DNA of 21,891 nt from positions 1 through 21,891 of the forward strand of contig CAJUSK010000015.1 of NCBI GenBank assembly GCA_910589075.1. Direction: 5' to 3'. The position numbers and the translations under genes were made by a program. Position 1 is the first letter of the stretch. Each line of letters opens with the position of its first letter. Positions 1-8,372 of this stretch are shown here, piece after piece. The stretch comes from an uncultured Lachnospiraceae bacterium. Lineage in GTDB: Bacteria > Bacillota > Clostridia > Lachnospirales > Lachnospiraceae. The notes below the pieces were generated by a model. The model was not told the origin of the DNA. It did not search any database and was given only the letters and a program-made list of their open reading frames with translations.

Positions 1-207
1 CTTTGTATCTGCATATATCAGTGTTGAATCATCCTCTGAAAATTTCGATGAGTTATAATAATCAACACTAAAAGTTATGGCAACCGGCTCTTCTGCTTTT
101 TCTTCATTTCCCCAGTCATATGCAAGTGCCTTCTGTATAATACAAATTGCCGCTAATGCAAAAAATACGCCTATAAAACATATGATGGGTTTTAGTATCT
201 CTCTCAT
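1..207 (-). CDS. Putative Rhs immunity protein, membrane-anchored or secreted (N-terminal 69 aa only; runs off the window)
   Basis: The ATG at 207 follows an excellent ribosome site (AAAGGAGG, about 9 nt upstream) and lies 23 nt after the rhs stop codon. The visible protein begins MREILKPIICFIGVF and has one hydrophobic segment at about residues 4-26, ending in ALA, then an acidic stretch (YDWGNEEKAEEP). This fits a signal peptide cleaved after ALA or an N-terminal anchor, with the rest outside the membrane. A small gene directly downstream of a polymorphic toxin's variable C-terminus is where its immunity protein normally sits; that role is inferred from position only. I do not recognise the family. 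The reading frame is open to the window edge, so the C-terminus is missing. Confidence 0.7.
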   Translation of the reverse strand, partial: MREILKPIICFIGVFFALAAICIIQKALAYDWGNEEKAEEPVAITFSVDYYNSSKFSEDDSTLIYADTK

Positions 208-230
208 AAGATTTACCTCCTTTTATACTT

Positions 231-3200
231 TTAAAACGGACATTTTCCTGGTAACAATAATCCTGGCAATAATTCCGGCAATATTTCAGGACAGTAGTAT
301 GCTGCCACAACTACGCCCACTGTAGCAAAAACAGTTCTCCACCTTAGATAGTTTGTGTCCACAGACATCGCCAGTGTAACCGTGGCATCAGGTTCCACAA
401 CTATATCGTCAAACAATTCCAATGGTAGATTGTCTGTAGTAAACGAAAACGTCTGGCCTATAAACACCCCCTCTTTATTCACACCTTCCCCGATCATAAC
501 ACTGACCCTGCCATCCGGAGATTTGGCTTTTGTATACCTTTTTATCCCCCAGGTGATCGGACTGTGGGCGTCTGTAATTCTGCATCCTGCAGAAAAATTA
601 ATATAAGGAATATCTGCTGACAAATCTACTGCCCATCCTGTAAATCTACCGTCTCTGTTCTTATCCACAACCACAAAATTCCCTCCCCGATGCACATATA
701 AACTAATGGTTTTATCTTCACTTTGGTACAGCATATCATTCACCCCAAATACATCATTACTCCAGAACTCATTCACCCCGGTAACAACACCATCCACCTC
801 GTTTTTAATCTGATCCACGCGATACTCCACGCCTCTTCCCGCCAGATCCAGCCCTTTATTAACGGCCTTCCCAATGCTGTCCGCTGCCTGTGACAGATCA
901 TCTTTCCATAGTTCAATTCCCATCTGATACTGGTTGGATGTATATGAGGATATGACAGCGTTTGCGGCATTCTGTCCAAACATCCCATTTCTATCCACCC
1001 ATCCTACAGGATTCCCCATGCAGTAGGCATAGTGGTTCAGTGTCTGGGGCAGACCTGCTATGTCATGGATTCTGTCTTCACTGAGAAATGTCCCTGTTGT
1101 CGGCATATACTCTCTGGCGTTCCCATGCCAGGCGCCGCTGACGCTGTCCTCCAGATACCCTGTGTAACCAAAGGGCTGACTGCTTCCCCTGCTCTGTGTC
1201 CTATTACCGAATTCATCGTATCCATAAATGCCGTTTTCTTTCCCCGTATGGTAAAAGGCACGTATCACACTGCCCAGTTCATCTGTCAGCAACAGTTTCC
1301 CCCTTCCTGCTTCTGAAATGCAGGCGATCGTCCCATCCCACAGGCAGGTATCGCACTTCCCGTCCTCCAGCTTCTCCAGCAGGTTACCCGCTCTGCGGGT
1401 TATATCTGTTATATAAGTAATCTCCCGCGCCTTTCCACCGGGATCGTCCCCGTAGACGGTTCGTCCCGTTCTGTGGCCCAGGCCGTTGTACCGCATCGTT
1501 TCCAGCAGCCCTTCCCTTCCATAGACGGCGCTCAGGCGATTGGCGCTGTCAAATTCATACCGCTTTTCCAATACACCGTTGACCTGTATATCACGACAGT
1601 TGCCTCTTTTGTCATAGCTGTATGCAACGCTGTTCTCCCCCTCTTCCCGGATCAGCTGATTGCCCGCATTGTACAGATAGCGTACTTCCCGCTCTCCTTC
1701 CACTTTGCAGATCCGGTTGCCCAGACGATCATACCGGTATTGACGCAGCACCTCTCCGTCCCGCAGTACCCCGGTCAGACGGCGGAGGGCATCATATTCA
1801 TACCGGTATGTCCCGCTTTCCGCCTCAAGTCCTGTGCGTTCCCTGTTTACGCCTGTCCGGTTGCCCACTGCATCATATGTATAGCGGAATCTGTCCAGTA
1901 TCCTCTCATCCCGGTAATGTGTCAGCTCCGACAACTGACCGGCACGATCATAGGAACACACCGTTTTCAGTCCGCCCGGCATCTCCTTTTCCCGCAGCCT
2001 TCCAGCCTCATATCTGTACTTCACCTCATATTCTCCATCCGATAATCCCACAAGCCGCAGGCAGTCATCATACTCATACCGGATGGTTTTCCCGTGGGGA
2101 CAGATAATGCGCTCCGGTTGCCCGGCAGGGGAAAATTCATAAGTTATTTTCCTGCCCTCAGGATCCGTGACGGAACGCAGATGGCGCCAGATTCCCCACT
2201 CTATCTCGGTCACGCCCAGCCAGTCCTCTACTTGTATAAGCCTGCGCTGTCCGTCATGGGTCAGCTTTATCTGACGGCCATCGGCATACAGGATGGATTC
2301 CAGCATGCCTGCCCGGGTATATGTATAGGTCTCCGTATTTCCCTCCCGATCTGTTCTTGAGCCCAGATTGCCGGACGGATCATATGTATAGAATTCCGTA
2401 AGACCCAGCGGATTGACGGCTGCCACGATCCGTCCTGTCAAATCTCTCTCATAGCTGCTGACCGCAGACCCCTCCTGTCCCGGTGTAATGCATGACAGGA
2501 GCTGCCCCATACAGTCATACTGATACCGGATCGTATTACCTTCCGGGTCTGTCATCCTTTCCAGATTCCCGTTGGGCGTATAGGCATACTTCGTTGTATG
2601 GCCGACGGCATCCGTAAAGGCCAGCAGGTGACCAATGCTGTCATAAGCATAAGCTTTCCTGTTTCCCCGGTCGTCCCGGATCTCTGTAACGCGGTTCAGA
2701 CAGTCATACAGTAACTCCACCGCAAAACCATCCTGATTTTCCGTTCTGATCACGTTATAGTTCCCATCATAGCAAAATGTCTCATGGCTCCCGTCCCAAC
2801 AGACAATCTTCTCCGGCAGAATTCCCATACCATACCGATACTCCGTTATCCGCCCCACGCTGTCTGTCTTTTGGGTCATCCGCCCCATACAGTCATACTG
2901 ATACGAAGCGGTGTTGCCATATACATCCGTGCTCTTTTGCAGATTCCCGTGAGCGTCATACACCAACAGGGCTTCATTTCCATAATTATCGTTTATGGCT
3001 GTAATCCGGTTATTCTGATCATAGACAAAACAGGTAGTCAGGCCATCCGGTTCTGTCCGGCTGTCCATACGGTTCAGGCAGTCATAGGTATAGCAAGTCT
3101 CTCCCTTGTCCGGATGCACAATGCGGATACAGTTTCCATTCGCATCATATTGAAACCGGGTGACAGCACCCATGGGATCGGTAACGGATTCCAGATCTCC

Positions 3201-5255
3201 CATACGCGTATGGGTATATACATAACATCCTCCGTTGGGCAGAATCCTGCGCAGCAACCGTCCGGCTTCATCATAGATATATGAGGTTTCATTCCCTTCC
3301 GGATCGGTATACATGGAACAGCGGTTGCAGCCGTCATATTGTATTTTATGGATATTTCCGTTAAAATCCTGTATTTCCACCGGCCTGTCGCAGCTGTTAT
3401 ACCGATATATCCTGCTGTTCCCCGCCGGGTTTATGATTTCCCCAACCCGTCCCTTCTGATCATACCGATACCGGGTGGTATTGCCATTTCCATCGGTGAT
3501 CCTCTCCGTCTGGCCCAGTTCATTATATGAGAACTGACAACTGCGTCCGGAGGCATCCACGATCTTCGTTATCTTTCCCCGCTCATCATGGTCAATCCTG
3601 ATTTCTCCGTTGTCCGGCTGTATCAGACGGCGGATTTTATGGTTATCATCATATTCCGCCCTGGTCTGATTCCCAAGCCTGTCTGTCGTCCCCGTCAGAT
3701 TGCCCTGCTGATTATAGATATATTTTTCTTCTGTGCCGTCAGGATATTTTATCCGGATCAAATGGTTTTGCCCATCGTAAGTCATATGAAATACCTGGCC
3801 GGCCGCATCTGTCCGCTTTGTCATATTCCCCCGGTCATCATAACAGTACCGGGTAGTATTGCCGTTTCGGTCCGTATAAAGGGTGAGTTGGTTATTATCA
3901 TTGTATGCATACAATTCTTCTCCCGCCTCGCAGACAGTCCTGATATTCCGGTGCCGTTCATCGCTCTCGAACATCATCAGATTCCCGTTTTCCTCTTTCA
4001 GCCAGGTGCGGTTATTCTTATCGTCATACCGCAGTTCTGCAACGGAACCGTCCGGCATGGTCTGTCTGAGTACCCGATTCGCCCCGTCATATTCATTTTT
4101 CAGGGCAACTCCCTCTTCCGGCTTACAGACCCTGTTCAACTTTCCATTTTCATTATAGTCATATTCGTAACAGACACCGGCGGCATCCGTATACCATCTC
4201 AGTTTTCCATACTGATATTTCAGATCCACTTTCCGGCCTGTATGATCGCATACGTGTATCAGACGGTTTTCCCCATTGTAAACATACTGGAGCCACCCTG
4301 TTTCATTCTCCGCCCGCAGCAGCCGTCCCTTTCCGTCATACAGAAAGTGATTCCCCGCCCCGGCGCCGGCTGACATATGCACCAGGCGCCCTTTCCGGTC
4401 AAATGCACAGACAAGCCCACTCCTGTCCCGGTAAGAAAACCCATTCTCCACAGCGATCAATTCTCCTGCATCTCCGGAGGCAGGCCGATAGGCTCCTTCA
4501 AGGCTGCGAACATACGAAACTTCCCGTCCGTCCCCCATTGTAATGACGACCGCCGCTTTCTTTGGTATTTCTTTCAGCGATATTTCATATGTATGGTTCC
4601 AGCCTTCCCCCAGCGCCCCCTGGTCTTTATCGCTGAGTGAATTATAAAACAGGCAGAAACTGAGCGGCAAAATCCCCTGTATTTTCAAATCCTGCTTTTC
4701 ATACAGATAGTTGCCACTATCCATATTGATGGGGTCTTTTCCGTATATCTGGCAGCCCATATCCTTCCCAACCGCCCAAAAATACGCATTCACATATCGC
4801 TTTGTAAAGTTCTCCCAATCCAGTTTCCCATCGTATTCCTGGCCTGATGAAACCGGTATGATTACGCCGCCCTTTTTACATAATAGAACGGAACTCAAAT
4901 TGATTGCCCGCTCGCCGGCCACCGTTTTGGACACACCGGATAAAGACGCATTTTCCCATTCTTCTGCCAGCTCCATATACCCTTCACACAGATGTGTCTC
5001 TTCGTTCTTCATACATTGTTCAAAATAAGGGATATTCTCTACTGCTTTACAGTCTTTACAGTTTGCGCTTTTCTGATCACCGCCTGTATACCCGTGATTT
5101 TCCGGTACTTTCAACGAAGTGACTCCATAACCGTTTATACAAAATAATTGTGCGCCTTCCACCAGAAATTCATTGTCGTCGGGAGAATGAAACAACCCCA
5201 TGCCAATCTGCATCCTGTATCTGGTCCACGCTTTTATCTCATCTAAAAATCCCAT
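231..5255 (-). CDS. DUF4280 (PAAR-like)-Rhs polymorphic toxin
   Basis: Probable tip protein and secreted effector of a contractile injection system. Order: an N-terminal DUF4280/PAAR-like domain (about residues 31-139; GAQLFC, paired cysteines CKDCK, a closing SGQEY); a DUF6531-like entry motif near 173 (DPINMDSGNYLYEKQ); then over 1,100 residues of YD/RHS repeats (YRYDxxGR, YxYDxxGN) that should form the toxin-enclosing cocoon. The core end has GYTGYLED and closes with NPVGWVDRNGMF near 1425. The last ~248 residues are the variable toxin domain, which I cannot assign. It contains an EF-hand-like loop and ends in a hydrophobic stretch. I chose ATG 5255 (MGFLDEIKAW) because AAGAGAGG lies 7 nt upstream; ATG 5261 is too close to that site, and an in-frame GTG at 5285 has none. 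The 1674-aa length is normal for full-length Rhs. The stop is TAA. Confidence 0.93.
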   Translation of the reverse strand: MGFLDEIKAWTRYRMQIGMGLFHSPDDNEFLVEGAQLFCINGYGVTSLKVPENHGYTGGDQKSANCKDCKAVENIPYFEQCMKNEETHLCEGYMELAEEWENASLSGVSKTVAGERAINLSSVLLCKKGGVIIPVSSGQEYDGKLDWENFTKRYVNAYFWAVGKDMGCQIYGKDPINMDSGNYLYEKQDLKIQGILPLSFCLFYNSLSDKDQGALGEGWNHTYEISLKEIPKKAAVVITMGDGREVSYVRSLEGAYRPASGDAGELIAVENGFSYRDRSGLVCAFDRKGRLVHMSAGAGAGNHFLYDGKGRLLRAENETGWLQYVYNGENRLIHVCDHTGRKVDLKYQYGKLRWYTDAAGVCYEYDYNENGKLNRVCKPEEGVALKNEYDGANRVLRQTMPDGSVAELRYDDKNNRTWLKEENGNLMMFESDERHRNIRTVCEAGEELYAYNDNNQLTLYTDRNGNTTRYCYDDRGNMTKRTDAAGQVFHMTYDGQNHLIRIKYPDGTEEKYIYNQQGNLTGTTDRLGNQTRAEYDDNHKIRRLIQPDNGEIRIDHDERGKITKIVDASGRSCQFSYNELGQTERITDGNGNTTRYRYDQKGRVGEIINPAGNSRIYRYNSCDRPVEIQDFNGNIHKIQYDGCNRCSMYTDPEGNETSYIYDEAGRLLRRILPNGGCYVYTHTRMGDLESVTDPMGAVTRFQYDANGNCIRIVHPDKGETCYTYDCLNRMDSRTEPDGLTTCFVYDQNNRITAINDNYGNEALLVYDAHGNLQKSTDVYGNTASYQYDCMGRMTQKTDSVGRITEYRYGMGILPEKIVCWDGSHETFCYDGNYNVIRTENQDGFAVELLYDCLNRVTEIRDDRGNRKAYAYDSIGHLLAFTDAVGHTTKYAYTPNGNLERMTDPEGNTIRYQYDCMGQLLSCITPGQEGSAVSSYERDLTGRIVAAVNPLGLTEFYTYDPSGNLGSRTDREGNTETYTYTRAGMLESILYADGRQIKLTHDGQRRLIQVEDWLGVTEIEWGIWRHLRSVTDPEGRKITYEFSPAGQPERIICPHGKTIRYEYDDCLRLVGLSDGEYEVKYRYEAGRLREKEMPGGLKTVCSYDRAGQLSELTHYRDERILDRFRYTYDAVGNRTGVNRERTGLEAESGTYRYEYDALRRLTGVLRDGEVLRQYRYDRLGNRICKVEGEREVRYLYNAGNQLIREEGENSVAYSYDKRGNCRDIQVNGVLEKRYEFDSANRLSAVYGREGLLETMRYNGLGHRTGRTVYGDDPGGKAREITYITDITRRAGNLLEKLEDGKCDTCLWDGTIACISEAGRGKLLLTDELGSVIRAFYHTGKENGIYGYDEFGNRTQSRGSSQPFGYTGYLEDSVSGAWHGNAREYMPTTGTFLSEDRIHDIAGLPQTLNHYAYCMGNPVGWVDRNGMFGQNAANAVISSYTSNQYQMGIELWKDDLSQAADSIGKAVNKGLDLAGRGVEYRVDQIKNEVDGVVTGVNEFWSNDVFGVNDMLYQSEDKTISLYVHRGGNFVVVDKNRDGRFTGWAVDLSADIPYINFSAGCRITDAHSPITWGIKRYTKAKSPDGRVSVMIGEGVNKEGVFIGQTFSFTTDNLPLELFDDIVVEPDATVTLAMSVDTNYLRWRTVFATVGVVVAAYYCPEILPELLPGLLLPGKCPF

Positions 5256-5298
5256 ATCCATACCTCTCTTTTCTGTCCGCCCCACACGTTCTGTCCTG

Positions 5299-5805
5299 TC
5301 AGAGTACCGTCACTTCCCGCAGTTCCAGGCCTGTTATATCCCGCGCCAGCAGACTTTCCGCCAGATCCATCCGGATAACAATCCGCTTTTTATCTCTTAC
5401 ATCCACCCGGAACAGAACCTTCCCGCCAATCTGTTCCTGTTTCAGCAGTATTTGTATGTCTCCGTTTCCTCTTCTCTCCACAACGCAGGCCACGTCCTCC
5501 GGTATGGGACAGTAATAGGATCCGCAGATCCCCTGTTTTGTATCAAAGAGGGCCGCAAACACAAACGGCAGCTCCTGCTCATAGAGAACGACCATTTCCA
5601 TCGCCTCCCTGGACAGCAGTAGAAAGGGGGAAACAAGAATATCCGGCATATATGCATCCAGATCCAAACGCATATCCAGCATCAGAAACGGCGGCAGTGA
5701 CCGGTATGCTTCCCGGTTCAGCGCTCTCACATCCAGCGCCCGGTTCCAGTTTACAATTTCCGGGAACGGATTGTTCTCTGATTGAACGATCATAAAATAT
5801 TTCAT
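5299..5805 (-). CDS. Imm11/DUF1629-like protein
   Basis: A soluble protein of 168 aa starting MKYFMIVQSENN. The ATG at 5805 overlaps the upstream stop as ATGA and has GGAG 5 nt before it, so translation is probably coupled. The pattern MPDILVSPFLLLSREAMEMV in the middle, then a YY-C-P segment and a C-terminal IVIRMDLAESLLARDITGLE, resembles the Imm11/DUF1629 group as I remember it: a lysin-like 'SEKA' helix and a C-terminal 'DLxESILRRE' helix. That family is named as an immunity family, but this copy lies upstream of the Rhs gene rather than after it. A job as adaptor or chaperone for Rhs loading is therefore equally possible. No membrane segment or signal peptide is visible. The family call is moderate; the role is unknown. 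Confidence 0.75.
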   Translation of the reverse strand: MKYFMIVQSENNPFPEIVNWNRALDVRALNREAYRSLPPFLMLDMRLDLDAYMPDILVSPFLLLSREAMEMVVLYEQELPFVFAALFDTKQGICGSYYCPIPEDVACVVERRGNGDIQILLKQEQIGGKVLFRVDVRDKKRIVIRMDLAESLLARDITGLELREVTVL

Positions 5806-6371
5806 TTGTTCTCCAACTGCCACAAAATCTCCCCCTCTCCCCTGAATCTGCCGAAAAAAGCAGTAAAACGCTGCGCCCGTTTCATTCGCCTAAAGCTTTC
5901 CGTCTCCAGGATCTCTTCCTCCAGGCCGGCGCAGAGCCGCCACAACGCTGCATGGTAATATTCCACGCACAGCCTGCGCACCGCGTCTTCCTCATATCGC
6001 CAGATCCGTGGGAAATGTCTGCGGAGCTCTTTCATAATCTGCTCCATATCTTCCTCAAAATACAGGTCAAATACCGGTGGCCTCCAATACCGGCAGAGGG
6101 GAAGGGGATCAAAATAAAATTCCTCCCCGTACAGAGCCAGCAATACTTCGTGGCTGCCTGTGGCAAGGCCCACATGCAGAGGGAAAATACCCAGCCATGC
6201 CGTTTCCTTGTCCTGCTCCGCCGCCATATCCATCAGCCCGGTAAAAGCCTGCACGGCCATCGCCCGGTAATCCCTGCCTGCATATACCTGCTCCAACTCC
6301 CGGCACCGGGCTGCAAACCGTTCCCGTTCCAATCTGTCCGCTGCTTCTTTTACTTGTTCCAGCCTGTCCAT
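5802..6371 (-). CDS. Uncharacterised helical protein between VgrG and Rhs; adaptor candidate
   Basis: A 189-aa protein starting MDRLEQVKEAADRLERERF. ATG 6371 has a near-perfect AAAGGAGG 5 nt upstream, so the longer in-frame extension overlapping the VgrG gene is not needed. It is charged and helix-rich, with an N-terminal coiled-coil-like segment (about 1-30), a central LYGEEFYFDPLPLCRYW stretch, and a C-terminal half rich in Arg, Trp and Tyr (HFPRIWRYEEDAVRRLC). There is no signal peptide or membrane helix. It sits exactly between a VgrG gene and the DUF4280-Rhs gene, which is where T6SS loci place effector adaptors such as Tap/DUF4123. I see no clear DUF4123 signature, so adaptor is only an inference from position. 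The stop overlaps the next start (ATGA). Confidence 0.8.
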   Translation of the reverse strand: MDRLEQVKEAADRLERERFAARCRELEQVYAGRDYRAMAVQAFTGLMDMAAEQDKETAWLGIFPLHVGLATGSHEVLLALYGEEFYFDPLPLCRYWRPPVFDLYFEEDMEQIMKELRRHFPRIWRYEEDAVRRLCVEYYHAALWRLCAGLEEEILETESFRRMKRAQRFTAFFGRFRGEGEILWQLENK

Positions 6372-6402
6372 TTCCGCCTCCTTTGGTCTCACTGATACGG
6401 GG

Positions 6403-7803
6403 TCATTGAACACGCATCTCCCCGCCTGTAAAGGAAATCCCTTTGCCAATGTCAATACCGGTATTTTTCTGTCTGAGATTCACCGATTCTGTCCCTGCCG
6501 CCGTCAGCGATCCGGTTTCACTGGACAGGGTCAGGTCTTCTCTGGCTCTGAGGGCAATGGCATGTTCACTGACAATCTCGATTCCGTTCTGATCGGTCAG
6601 TGCAATTCTGGTTCCACGGTTGTTGGTCAGTACGATGGAATCCGGCGTAAAGCGGATTTCTTTCCGGTATTTGTTCATAATCCTTTTTATATCCGGATTA
6701 CTGCGTTCGGCGCCGACTGTCTCCAGATGCACCGCGCTGGCCACATAGGCCTGTTCCTCATGGTGGGCAGGAATGTGCAGCCGCACCATATCGCCAATCT
6801 CCGGCATGCAGTACCAGCCTGTCCCGTCAGGAGAGGAATAAACGGTCGCGTAGGGATACCATTGCCGGATTTCCTGGCCGCTGTTTTCATCCTCCAGCGC
6901 TTCCACCTGTACCCGGTCTTCCTCCACCTGCAGAATCCTGGCCGGGAACGAGCAGCCGGCCGCCTGTTCACAGAAAGTTTCCGTCACATCCATACCCTCC
7001 CGTACTTTCAGCCAACATTGGTGCAGCAGCTCTCCACGGTCATAACAGCTTTCAATCCGCCAGATGCGGTATGGCTGTCCCCGGATGATCAGTGTATCCC
7101 CAATCCGGTAATCTTCTCTGCTTTCCACTTCATATTCCAGGCAGTCGGCTTCCCGCATCCCGCCCAGCCCCCTGCCGCGCTTTTCTGCAAACTCTGTTAT
7201 TTTCTTATGTACTGTACAGGGCGTTTGCGCCGGCAGTTCATAGCTGTCGCCTTTTTGCAAATCATAAAAGTACCTGGAGCCGGGCATATCAAATGCCGGT
7301 GTGAGGAAACTGTGAAATCTGGAAGCCATCCGCTGTAAAAATTCCCAGTCCGTCTCTTCATACTGCAAAATCAGCCCGCCGATCGCCTCTTTCAGCGGAC
7401 GGTTACAGATCAATCCGGAATCCTGATAGTTCCCCGTAATCTGGCGGAACAGTTCCACATAGGTCATATCCGGATTCTGAAAAGTTCTGTAATGGGGCCT
7501 GCGATCCATCAGGCATGTGCCGGTTGTCACTTCCAGCATCATCTGCTTCTGATCCTTTCCGCCGGAAATGGAAAAGCCGGTTACAATTCCATGAAAAATC
7601 GTCTTTCTGTCCCCCTCTCTGCCCACGATCTCAATCTTTTCCCATACGTCTTTACAAAGCTGTTCCAGAAAAGGCTGTTCATCCTCGTCCGCAATATGCC
7701 CTTCCAGTCTGGCTCTTCCGTGTTCCCCCACCTGTCTGTGTATTGCCAGATGTTTGATATGTATAAATGTCAACGGCTCAGTTACAATATCGTATTCTCT
7801 CAT
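6403..7803 (-). CDS. VgrG-like spike protein, type B (module 2)
   Basis: A 466-aa contractile-injection spike protein of the VgrG/Pvc8 group. The N-terminal gp27-like part covers about residues 1-270 and includes the typical YRTFQNPDMTYVELFRQI and LQYEETDWEFLQRMASRF segments. An OB-fold gp5-like domain follows at about 285-355 (ARILQVEEDRVQV, GWYCMPEIGDMVRLHIP, AYVASAVH). The remaining ~100 residues are β-rich (KEIRFTPDSIVLTNNRG) and end in GGEMRVQ, likely the needle stem. It is shorter than typical proteobacterial VgrG (600+ aa) and carries no effector extension. ATG 7803 has GGAAGGAG 7 nt upstream and overlaps the upstream stop (ATGA). It is a paralog of the protein at 16060-17433, sharing MREY, KEIRFTPD, TNN and the GGE[FM]R[IV]Q end. 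Confidence 0.92.
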   Translation of the reverse strand: MREYDIVTEPLTFIHIKHLAIHRQVGEHGRARLEGHIADEDEQPFLEQLCKDVWEKIEIVGREGDRKTIFHGIVTGFSISGGKDQKQMMLEVTTGTCLMDRRPHYRTFQNPDMTYVELFRQITGNYQDSGLICNRPLKEAIGGLILQYEETDWEFLQRMASRFHSFLTPAFDMPGSRYFYDLQKGDSYELPAQTPCTVHKKITEFAEKRGRGLGGMREADCLEYEVESREDYRIGDTLIIRGQPYRIWRIESCYDRGELLHQCWLKVREGMDVTETFCEQAAGCSFPARILQVEEDRVQVEALEDENSGQEIRQWYPYATVYSSPDGTGWYCMPEIGDMVRLHIPAHHEEQAYVASAVHLETVGAERSNPDIKRIMNKYRKEIRFTPDSIVLTNNRGTRIALTDQNGIEIVSEHAIALRAREDLTLSSETGSLTAAGTESVNLRQKNTGIDIGKGISFTGGEMRVQ

Positions 7804-8372
7804 TTCGTATCTCCTTCCCCGATCCGTATTGTTTCCAGCAGTTTCAGCACTTCCGGTTTCCACCTGTCATAGTCTCTGAATCTGCAATAAAAAGTCCCCA
7901 TCATTACCTTCGTTTCCGCCGGAAACAGAAACATCAGATTATATACCGCGCCATCCTTTGCAAAACTTTTATAATCAAACCAGTGTACCCTGCCTGCCAG
8001 GGCCTGTCCCTGTTCATAAAAAACCGTTTTTACATCCGCCCGCCGGAGAACTTCCCGTGCGGTATTTCCGGCTTTTTCCATATCATCCACGGGCAGATCT
8101 GCTTCCGCTTCCAACGCCTGGAATGTAAAGCCTGCACAACGCTTAGGGCAGAGAACCATTGTTTCCGGCCTGTGTCTGGAATAAAACAGGGCGACAGCCC
8201 TATCCCGGTCTGTCTCCCGGAAGTCTTCCGGAAGTTCCATACAAAATCCCTGTCCCCTAAGCAGACGGCGGACAGGCTGTCCACCTGTGCCCTCTGCCAG
8301 TCCCATTCGCAGCAATTCCCGCTGCAACTGCAAAAATATCCTGTCTGTATCAGTATCCTGCACCGGTTTCAT
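7800..8372 (-). CDS. DcrB/DUF1795-like protein, type D2
   Basis: A cytoplasmic-looking 190-aa protein. From GFCMELPEDFRETDRDRAV (about residue 42) to FRDYDRWKPEVLKLLETIRI at the end it has the alternating β-strand and final-helix layout of the DcrB/DUF1795 fold. In T6SS, DUF1795 (Eag) proteins act as chaperones that bind effector N-termini and hand them to VgrG. A similar loading job between the spike and Rhs genes is inferred here. The start ATG 8372 lies inside the preceding gene (23-nt overlap) with GAGG 9 nt upstream. The stop overlaps the VgrG start as ATGA, so the three proteins are probably translationally coupled. A truncated relative of its C-terminus lies at about 17440-17569. The fold assignment rests on pattern alone. 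Confidence 0.85.
   Translation of the reverse strand: MKPVQDTDTDRIFLQLQRELLRMGLAEGTGGQPVRRLLRGQGFCMELPEDFRETDRDRAVALFYSRHRPETMVLCPKRCAGFTFQALEAEADLPVDDMEKAGNTAREVLRRADVKTVFYEQGQALAGRVHWFDYKSFAKDGAVYNLMFLFPAETKVMMGTFYCRFRDYDRWKPEVLKLLETIRIGEGDTK

Noticed and set aside
116..310. Minus-strand 64-codon frame overlapping the rhs stop and the downstream gene
   Set aside because: The gene starting at 207 in another frame has a near-perfect ribosome site and a signal-like N-terminus.
3588..4373. Plus-strand open frame of 261 codons within rhs
   Set aside because: Antisense of RHS repeats, which leave long open frames because of their periodic codons.
231..5255. CRISPR or tandem DNA repeat array in the Rhs region
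   Set aside because: The periodicity is at protein level (YD repeats) with diverged DNA, as normal for Rhs.
6406..7338. Long open frame on the plus strand (310 codons) opposite VgrG type B
   Set aside because: It is the antisense shadow of a clear VgrG gene; no ribosome site and no family resemblance.
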